This document shows positions 1 through 4,967 of a stretch of DNA of 9,220 bases, piece after piece. The stretch spans positions 1-9,220 of the forward strand of contig JBEDUI010000243.1 in assembly GCA_040414495.1 (NCBI GenBank), read 5' to 3'. The DNA comes from DATAVB01 sp040414495. GTDB taxonomy: Bacteria; Actinomycetota; Actinomycetes; Mycobacteriales; QHCD01. Positions within the stretch are counted from its first letter, which is position 1; each line of letters opens with the position of its first letter. Position numbers and translations under genes: made by a program. Under the pieces are notes generated by a model that saw nothing but the letters and a program-made list of their open reading frames with translations, was not told where the DNA came from and ran no database searches.

Positions 1-960
1 GTCGACCAGGTCCTGCTGGAACCGGGTCGGGGCGTAGCGGGGGTCATGGAATGTGTCCTGCCACATCGAAGTCGCCACGGCCAGGCTCACGTCCTGACCG
101 ACCAGATCGGTCAACGCGAACGGGCCCATCGCGAAGCCAGCGGCGCCGGCGAGAATACGGTCCACAGTGGACGGATCGGCGGCACCCTCCTCGACCAGCC
201 GTTGGGCCTCGCCGTAGAACGGACGCGCGGCCCGGTTCACCAGGAATCCCGGACTCGACGCGCACCGGATCGGTGTCTTGCCCCAGGCCCGGGCGGCGGC
301 CTCGACCCGGTCGAGCGTGGCCGGTTCGGTCTGCGCGCCGCTGATCACCTCGACCAGGGGCAGCGCGGTGGCGGGGTTGAAGAAATGCATGCCGCAGCAG
401 CGACCCGGGTGTTGCAGCGCCGCCGCCAACGCCGTGATCGACAGCGACGAGGTATTGCTGGCCAGGACGCAGGTCGGGGCGACGTGCCCCTCGAGTTCGC
501 GCAGGATCGCGACCTTGACCGCCAGCGCTTCGACCGCGGCCTCGATGACGAGCGTTGCGCCGGACAACGCGGAAACGCCGTCGCAGAAGCGAATCCGGCC
601 CAGTACCGCGTCGGCGTCCGGGATCCGGTCGGTCTCGGCCAGCCGTCGCATCCGGCGCCGCACGGACTCGGCCGCCGCCGCGAGCCGGTCGGGGTCGATG
701 TCGTGGACGTACACCTGCGCGCCGGCGAGCGCCGCAACCTGCGCGATCCCGGCACCCATCGTGCCGGCGCCGACGATGCCGACCACAGATTCCGGCGACC
801 GTACAACCTCCGCAGACCCCTCGGGCAACCGCTCGGCAACCGACCCCGCGGAATCCGCCCGCGGCCGCTCGGCGACCGGCGATCCGGAGTCCTTACGTGC
901 CCCAGAGCCCGCACCTGACCGCGCATCACCCGGCCCAGAATGCTCCCGCGACCCCGACAT
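1..960 (-). CDS. 3-hydroxyacyl-CoA dehydrogenase, PaaH/FadB2-like (3' end outside window)
   Basis: NAD-dependent oxidation of L-3-hydroxyacyl-CoA to 3-ketoacyl-CoA, in fatty-acid or aromatic (phenylacetate) degradation. The 320 visible residues show the Rossmann motif GIVGAGTMGAGIAQ at about 61-74, the substrate segment ASNTSSLSIT, catalytic His192 in CGMHFFNP, partner Glu204 in PLVEV, and Asn242 in PGFLVNRA. The C-terminal domain begins with MGPFALTDLVGQDVSLAV. This start, and the following WQDTFHDPRY segment, resemble the long PaaH type (about 500 residues, two C-terminal domains) more than the 280-residue FadB2 type, but the remainder is off the left edge and no other paa gene is visible. 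The frame opens at ATG 958-960, and a stop lies two codons upstream. This ATG gives about 58 extra Ser/Gly/Arg/Asp-rich residues before the Rossmann fold. GTG at 784-786 is the alternative start. A TAGGTT box exactly 7 nt before the ATG suggests a leaderless mRNA and favours the long form. Enzyme class is certain; exact substrate is not. Confidence 0.9.
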   Translation of the reverse strand, partial: MSGSREHSGPGDARSGAGSGARKDSGSPVAERPRADSAGSVAERLPEGSAEVVRSPESVVGIVGAGTMGAGIAQVAALAGAQVYVHDIDPDRLAAAAESVRRRMRRLAETDRIPDADAVLGRIRFCDGVSALSGATLVIEAAVEALAVKVAILRELEGHVAPTCVLASNTSSLSITALAAALQHPGRCCGMHFFNPATALPLVEVISGAQTEPATLDRVEAAARAWGKTPIRCASSPGFLVNRAARPFYGEAQRLVEEGAADPSTVDRILAGAAGFAMGPFALTDLVGQDVSLAVATSMWQDTFHDPRYAPTRFQQDLVD

Positions 961-967
961 GCCTCAG

Positions 968-973
968 AACCTA
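968..973 (-). promoter_or_regulatory. Candidate -10 box (TAGGTT) of the hydroxyacyl-CoA dehydrogenase gene
   Basis: TAGGTT fits the actinobacterial TAnnnT -10 pattern and ends 7 nt before the ATG at 960, so transcription would begin at or next to the start codon (leaderless). The same 7-nt spacing occurs before otsA and before the small gene at 8827. No convincing -35 is visible. Confidence 0.4.
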
Positions 974-1001
974 CTGCCGTACAACCGAATCGCGACAGCA
1001 C

Positions 1002-1036
1002 AACGCCGGGCCGGCATAGTCGACCGGGCCGGCGTT
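1002..1036 (-). terminator. GC-rich hairpin downstream of the LAxTG gene
   Basis: Inverted repeat with arms 1002-1015 and 1023-1036 (12 of 14 positions pair) and a 7-nt loop. It starts 10 nt past the stop of the gene at 1046. There is no T-tract, as is common for actinobacterial terminators. It would separate this gene from the dehydrogenase gene downstream on the same strand. Confidence 0.6.
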
Positions 1037-1045
1037 GAACCGAAA

Positions 1046-1663
1046 TCAGTTACCAGAACGCCGCGGGCGGGCCCAAGCGGTGAGCACAACCCCGCCGATC
1101 AGCGCGGCCAATCCGGCGGCCAGCACCGGGCCGGTCTCGAATCCGGTGTAAGCGAGCTTGCCGGTCGGTGCGGCGGCTTGCTGGTAGTTGACCGGGACTG
1201 GCACCTGCACGACCTTGGTCGGCGCCGGCTTGGCCGGTTCCTGTACGACGACGGTCTTACGCACCACGCTGGGCACCGGCTTGGTGACCTTGGTGATCTT
1301 CTGGCCACTGTCCGGGCAGGAGCCGTTGATCGGACCGCCGATCCCGATGCCGATACCGCAGACGAGCGGAGCCTTGGGGACCAGGCCGGACAGGTCGAGC
1401 GGCAACTTCGACGGCAACGGCAACCCGCTCGGCAACGCGCCGGTCAACTGCTGGGCACCCTGCTGTAGCTGCTTTCCGAGATCGTTCGGGTCCAGGCCGG
1501 GCAAACTCGGCAAGGCCGTAGGTAGCTGCTTGGTCAATGACGACACCGGATCCTGGGCGCTCGTGCCGGACGGGCCGTCGGCGTACGCCGCCGCGCCTCC
1601 ACCCAGCGCAACCGCGCCGCCGATCCCCACCAGCGCGACCCCCCGCGCCAACCACCGAGCCAT
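1046..1663 (-). CDS. Secreted protein with LAxTG cell-wall sorting signal
   Basis: A 205-residue exported protein of unknown function, probably joined to peptidoglycan by a class E sortase. The N-terminus has positive residues (MARWLAR), a hydrophobic Gly/Ala core and a likely signal-peptidase site after AYA (about residue 27). The mature part is low in complexity: Pro/Leu-rich spacer, a Gly-Ile run (GIGIGIGG), two cysteines that could pair, then a Lys/Pro/Val segment. The C-terminus is a textbook sorting signal: LAYTG, a hydrophobic stretch (GPVLAAGLAALIGGVVLTAW) and a basic tail RPRRSGN. LAxTG rather than LPxTG is the form used by SrtE sortases of high-GC actinobacteria. Start chosen at ATG 1661-1663 because GGAGG lies 4 nt upstream; an in-frame GTG at 1690 adds nine residues but lacks that support. 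No sortase gene is in the window. The role could be structural or adhesive; no enzymatic domain is seen. Confidence 0.82.
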   Translation of the reverse strand: MARWLARGVALVGIGGAVALGGGAAAYADGPSGTSAQDPVSSLTKQLPTALPSLPGLDPNDLGKQLQQGAQQLTGALPSGLPLPSKLPLDLSGLVPKAPLVCGIGIGIGGPINGSCPDSGQKITKVTKPVPSVVRKTVVVQEPAKPAPTKVVQVPVPVNYQQAAAPTGKLAYTGFETGPVLAAGLAALIGGVVLTAWARPRRSGN

Positions 1664-1731
1664 GAGGCCTCCAACTGAGTCGTTCCGCACACCGCTGTGC
1701 TACTGCCAGTCAACGACGGGTCCGCCGCCGG

Positions 1732-1748
1732 GTTACGGCCCAGTTACG
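1732..1748. promoter_or_regulatory. GTTACG direct repeat, candidate response-regulator site
   Basis: GTTACGGCCCAGTTACG contains two identical GTTACG hexamers starting 11 bp apart, one helical turn, the arrangement bound by OmpR-type response regulators. It lies 69-85 bp upstream of the LAxTG gene start. The GTAAC-type half-site resembles sites reported for MtrA, a cell-wall regulator of actinobacteria; that assignment is inference. Confidence 0.4.
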
Positions 1749-1884
1749 CGCAGTGCAACGTGCTGTCCAAAACCGGCGAAGGTGACCGGAGGCTACTCCC
1801 TTCCTGCGCCAATCGGCCGGCAACCCCGTACTCCATGTCTCGCAGCCGGCCAAACTGCGAGCGGCCGGAACTCCGCGCGACGAC

Positions 1885-1890
1885 TAGCCT
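1885..1890 (+). promoter_or_regulatory. Candidate -10 box (TAGCCT) of otsA
   Basis: TAGCCT matches TAnnnT and ends 7 nt before the otsA ATG. No Shine-Dalgarno sequence is visible in that gap, so a leaderless transcript starting at the ATG is likely. No good -35 is seen. Confidence 0.45.
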
Positions 1891-1897
1891 TTTGATC

Positions 1898-3334
1898 ATG
1901 TCGTCCACGCGTTCGTTGCTCATCGCCTCAAACCGCGGACCGGTATCCCTGGTCGCGGACGACCACGGTGGCACTCGCGCCCAACGCGGCGGCGGTGGCC
2001 TGGTCAGCGCCATGCAATCCGCTCTCGCTGACGGAGATGGGCTCTGGGTGTGCAGCGCGCTGGGCGACCGGGAGCGCACGGTGGCGCGGCGGGCGCCGGA
2101 CGGTCGGCTGGCCGAGGCCGGGGTCGATGTGGATCTGGACGTACGGATGCTGCCGATCGACGCCCCGACGTTCGGCCGGGCCTACAACGGCATCGCCAAT
2201 TCCACGTTGTGGTTCATCAACCATTTGCTTTATGACATTCCGACCAAGCCGGTATTCGACGCGGCCTGGCGCCGGCAGTGGAGTTCGTATGAGCGCTACA
2301 ACGCCGCGTTCGCCGACGCACTGGCGCAGGACGCGGCGCCCGGCGCGACGGTGATGGTTCAGGATTATCACCTGTTTCTGGTGCCGGCGATGTTGCGGGA
2401 ACGTCGGTCGGATGTACGGATCGGGCACTTCACGCATACGCCGTGGGCCCCGCCGGAGTATTTCTCGATGCTCCCGAATTCCGGTCAGATTCTGGCCAGC
2501 CTGCTCGGCGCTGACCACGTCGGATTCCACAGCCGCCGCTGGGCCGATGCGTTCCTGCAATGTTGTGCCCAATTGCTCGAAGCCGACGTGACCGATCACG
2601 CGGTCCGTTTCGAGGGGCACACCACGAACGTGGGTGTACACCCATTGGGGACCGACGCCGAATCGCTGCGGGAACGGGCCGGCCGGCGCGACGTCGAACG
2701 CAGCCTGGCCGACCTTCGGGACATCGTCGGCGACTGCCAGGTGATCAGCCGGGTCGACCGGACCGAGCTGTCGAAGAACATCGTTCGCGGCATGCTCGCG
2801 TACCGGGAATTGCTGCGGACCCGGCCGACCTGGCAGGGCAAGGTGTGCCACGTCGTTTACAGCTACCCGTCACGGCACGACCTGCCCGAATATCGGGAGT
2901 ACACGGCGGCGGTGCAGCGTCTGGGCCGCGAGATCGAGGACGAGTTCTCGACCGACGACTGGGCGCCGCTGATCCTGGAGGTGGCGCACGACTACCCCGG
3001 CTCGCTGGCCGCGATGCGGGCCGCCGACGTGCTGCTGATCAATCCGGTGCGGGATGGGATGAACCTGGTCGCGCAGGAGGGCTGCATCCTCTCGGATAAT
3101 GGCTGTGCGCTGGTGCTGTCGAAGGAGGCCGGGGCGTACGACCTGATGGGTCAGGACGCGTTGGTGGTGAACCCGTACGACGTCACCGGGACCGCCGAAG
3201 CGCTGCACGAGGCTTTGTCGATGGACCCGGCCGAACGCAGCGCGCGGGCGCAGCGTCTCGTCGCCGCCGCAACCGCATTGCCGCCGGCGCAGTGGTTCGC
3301 CGAGCAGATCGCGGCCGTTCGCGCCGGCGACTGA
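1898..3334 (+). CDS. otsA: Trehalose-6-phosphate synthase OtsA
   Basis: Retaining GT-B glycosyltransferase (family GT20) making trehalose-6-phosphate from UDP-glucose (or another NDP-glucose) and glucose-6-phosphate in the cytoplasm; first step of stress-protectant trehalose synthesis. The 478 residues are the normal length. Visible motifs: SNRGP (11-15) and the glycine loop RGGGGL (30-35) for glucose-6-phosphate, VQDYHL with Asp156, GHFTHTPW with His180, RTELSKN with Arg288 and Lys293 five residues apart as in E. coli Arg262/Lys267, and NPVRDGMNLVAQE with Asp386 and Glu394 eight apart as in E. coli Asp361/Glu369. All key residues are present, so an inactive pseudo-transferase is unlikely. 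ATG 1898 sits directly before the conserved N-terminus; upstream in-frame starts give a non-conserved leader. It lacks a Shine-Dalgarno but has TAGCCT 7 nt upstream. The otsB partner is convergent, about 390 bp downstream. Confidence 0.95.
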   Translation: MSSTRSLLIASNRGPVSLVADDHGGTRAQRGGGGLVSAMQSALADGDGLWVCSALGDRERTVARRAPDGRLAEAGVDVDLDVRMLPIDAPTFGRAYNGIANSTLWFINHLLYDIPTKPVFDAAWRRQWSSYERYNAAFADALAQDAAPGATVMVQDYHLFLVPAMLRERRSDVRIGHFTHTPWAPPEYFSMLPNSGQILASLLGADHVGFHSRRWADAFLQCCAQLLEADVTDHAVRFEGHTTNVGVHPLGTDAESLRERAGRRDVERSLADLRDIVGDCQVISRVDRTELSKNIVRGMLAYRELLRTRPTWQGKVCHVVYSYPSRHDLPEYREYTAAVQRLGREIEDEFSTDDWAPLILEVAHDYPGSLAAMRAADVLLINPVRDGMNLVAQEGCILSDNGCALVLSKEAGAYDLMGQDALVVNPYDVTGTAEALHEALSMDPAERSARAQRLVAAATALPPAQWFAEQIAAVRAGD

Positions 3335-3722
3335 CCAACGACCGACCGTCTCCGCCGCGACACCGTACGAATTAGCGCTACACCGTACGAATTTTGAGAC
3401 ACCGTACGAATCTGCGGAACGCTGTACGGAAATCGAGACGCTGTACGAATCGGCGGAACGCTGTACGGAAATCGAGACGCTGTATGGATGATCGAGACGC
3501 TGTCAGAGCCGCGCTGGAAAACTCAACGCACTGTGCGACACCGCACGAACCAGCGATACGCCGTACGAATTCTGTGGACGCCGTACGGATAATCGAGACG
3601 CCGTACGGATTTCCGCGACACCGTACGAAATCGTCGATGAGCGTACGAGAACGCGAGACGGTGTATCGACAGACGAGACGCTGTACGAAAACGGCGACGC
3701 GGTTACGGAATTGAGGGCGGCG
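3335..3722. repeat. Array of ~17 degenerate units at 19-20 bp spacing with CGTACG core, filling the otsA-otsB gap
   Basis: The unit reads roughly CGAGACRCYGTACGRAW. Its core (CACCGTACG, CGCTGTACG or CGCCGTACG) begins at 3361, 3381, 3400, 3420, 3439, 3459, 3478, 3498, 3539, 3559, 3579, 3599, 3619, 3639, 3659, 3679 and about 3698; the slot near 3518 is eroded but the register resumes. The hexamer CGTACG is self-complementary. Spacing of 19-20 is not a multiple of three and the DNA lies between two converging genes, so this is not coding. Each unit is mostly repeat with a short variable part, unlike CRISPR. Unclear if it is a protein-binding array, an RNA 3'-end element or a decaying minisatellite. 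Confidence 0.85.
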
Positions 3723-4532
3723 TCAGTCGATCGCGTCGGCCAGATCAGACAACAGCTGCACCACACCGGCCGGCCCGTCGACAACCAGGTCGGCCTGGTC
3801 AGCGACCTGCGGGACTTCCTCAGAGGCGCTGGCAACGGTAAGGCCGGGTAGGCCGTCAGCCCGCATTTGGGCAACAGCCTCGTATCCGGGCAGATCGCCG
3901 ACGTCGTCGCCGGCGAACAGCACAGCCGACGGCGCCTGTTCGGCCACGAGCCGCCGCAAGGCCCCGCCCTTGTCCACGCCAGGCGGGCGCATCTCCACCA
4001 CATCGCGACCAGTGTTCGCATCCAACCCGTATTCGCGAGCGACCGGCATCAGCCGGGGGGCGATCCGGGCCAGTTCCGCGTCCGGGTCGGCGGCCCGTCG
4101 GGTGTGCACGACCAGGCTGGATTCCTTGTCCTCAACCCAGACTTGAGGGTCCGCGCCATCGAGCAGGGTCGGCAGCAGCTCACGTACCCGGTCGATGCCC
4201 GGTGGCGGGTCCGGCAATGTGAGCACGCCATCGCGCCACTGCTCGGCCCCGTACTGTCCCTCGACCACGATGCCCGGCACCTGCGCCAGTCCGCCGACGT
4301 CGACCACGACCTGGGCCTGCCGACCGGTGACGATGGCCAGCCGGCCGATGCGCGGAGCCAGCCGTTGCAAGGCTTCCAGGCCGCCGGGCGCGATCCGGCT
4401 CGTCATCGGGTCGAGCACGATCGGGGCCAGCGTGCCGTCGAAGTCCAGTGCTACGAGGGCTTCGGCGGGCTTGGCCAGCAGCGCCGCCAGGCCGGCCCGC
4501 CCGGCGTCGCCGCGTGGCTGCGGCAGAGTCAT
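3723..4532 (-). CDS. otsB: Trehalose-6-phosphate phosphatase OtsB
   Basis: HAD-superfamily phosphatase releasing trehalose from trehalose-6-phosphate; second step of the OtsAB pathway, cytoplasmic, magnesium-dependent. The 269 residues are a usual length for a stand-alone enzyme. HAD motifs in order: LDFDGTLAPI with nucleophile Asp30 and acid/base Asp32, IVTGRQ (67-72), GVDKGGAL with Lys188, and FAGDDVGD with metal ligands Asp209/Asp210 and Asp213. The cap-domain segment VEGQYGAE is also typical of OtsB. ATG at 4530-4532 is chosen because GAAGGGG lies 5 nt upstream and the product starts shortly before the conserved domain; the frame stays open upstream to about 4925 but that part looks non-coding and contains the palindromic repeat. 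It faces otsA tail to tail, so the two pathway genes are not one operon and share only the repeat array at their 3' ends. Translation appears leadered, unlike otsA. Confidence 0.94.
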   Translation of the reverse strand: MTLPQPRGDAGRAGLAALLAKPAEALVALDFDGTLAPIVLDPMTSRIAPGGLEALQRLAPRIGRLAIVTGRQAQVVVDVGGLAQVPGIVVEGQYGAEQWRDGVLTLPDPPPGIDRVRELLPTLLDGADPQVWVEDKESSLVVHTRRAADPDAELARIAPRLMPVAREYGLDANTGRDVVEMRPPGVDKGGALRRLVAEQAPSAVLFAGDDVGDLPGYEAVAQMRADGLPGLTVASASEEVPQVADQADLVVDGPAGVVQLLSDLADAID

Positions 4533-4650
4533 CGATTCCCCTTCTCGCCGACGCTTTTCTGCACCCGGTGACGGTACCTGGCCAGCGCTGCGCGATTCCG
4601 GCCGCCACGTTGCCGCCGCCTGGCCAACGCATACCCGCGCCGGATTAGGC

Positions 4651-4705
4651 CACCACGGCCGGCCTGTCCAAGCGCATTTGCCCGCACCACGGCCGGCCCG
4701 TACAA
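4651..4705. repeat. Direct repeat of 21 bp, period 34
   Basis: Copies at 4651-4671 and 4685-4705 share CACCACGGCCGGCC and differ at two positions near the 3' end (CTGTCCAA versus CCGTACAA). Upstream of otsB by about 120-170 bp. Confidence 0.6.
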
Positions 4706-4729
4706 ACCCGACTGACTCGCAAGGCGGCG

Positions 4730-4742
4730 GCCGTACGAATTC
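4730..4742. repeat. Solitary array-like unit upstream of otsB
   Basis: GCCGTACGAATTC is identical over 13 nt to the array unit at 3560-3572, but stands alone 198 bp upstream of the otsB start. Confidence 0.45.
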
Positions 4743-4802
4743 GACGGGCAAACGTGGCCCGCCTGGATGAACGGCCGGCCACGGCAAAGACGCCACCACA
4801 AC

Positions 4803-4857
4803 GATGATCGTGATGGCGTTCGTATCGATTCCGTTGACGAAAGGCATCACGATCATG
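4803..4857. repeat. 55-bp stem-loop repeat, copy 1
   Basis: Arms 4803-4823 and 4837-4857 pair at 18 of 21 positions around a 13-nt loop. The core is ATGATCGTGATG and its complement. Copy 2 at 8430-8484 has the same length and 47 of 55 identical positions. No flanking target-site duplication is evident. Confidence 0.8.
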
Positions 4858-4924
4858 CCGGCGCAAGGCCAGATGGACCGCCGGTCACTGCAACGCGACC
4901 CAGCCGGCGCAAACCGCGGCACCA

Positions 4925-4953
4925 CGGCCAGTCGGTTCGATACCGACTGGCCG
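4925..4953 (-). terminator. Perfect hairpin downstream of the MMPL gene
   Basis: Arms CGGCCAGTCGGT (4925-4936) and ACCGACTGGCCG (4942-4953) are perfectly complementary over 12 bp with loop TCGAT. It begins 14 nt past the MMPL stop codon, the expected place for an intrinsic terminator; no T-tract follows. Confidence 0.75.
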
Positions 4954-4967
4954 CGTCCGCGATCGAA

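Larger units (their letters stand above)
4533..4967. other. 435-bp intergenic region between the MMPL gene and otsB
   Basis: No convincing gene. It holds, from the MMPL side, a perfect hairpin terminator (4925-4953), the 55-bp stem-loop repeat (4803-4857), a lone copy of the otsA-otsB array core (4730-4742) and a pair of 21-bp direct repeats (4651-4671, 4685-4705). The otsB promoter should lie here, but I cannot identify a clear -35/-10 pair. CACCACGGCC occurs a third time at 4920-4929. Confidence 0.7.

Noticed and set aside
278..1468. Long plus-strand open frame of 396 codons
   Set aside because: It runs antisense across the dehydrogenase and the LAxTG protein, both of which have clear motifs; typical of GC-rich DNA.
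3394..3714. Plus-strand 106-codon open frame through the CGTACG array
   Set aside because: Its Arg-rich repeating translation is a by-product of the array, whose 19-20 bp period shifts frame each unit; no Shine-Dalgarno or domain.
3357..3716. CRISPR array
   Set aside because: Repeats are too short and degenerate, spacers are only a few bases and themselves similar, and no cas gene is present.
4803..4857. Intrinsic terminator interpretation of the 55-bp stem-loop
   Set aside because: A perfect hairpin much closer to the MMPL stop (4925-4953) already fits that role, and the 55-bp element recurs elsewhere with conserved loop sequence, which a terminator would not need.
4533..4925. Upstream extension of otsB in the same frame
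   Set aside because: Homology starts at the ATG at 4532, which has a Shine-Dalgarno; the extension reads through the stem-loop repeat and has no OtsB-like content.
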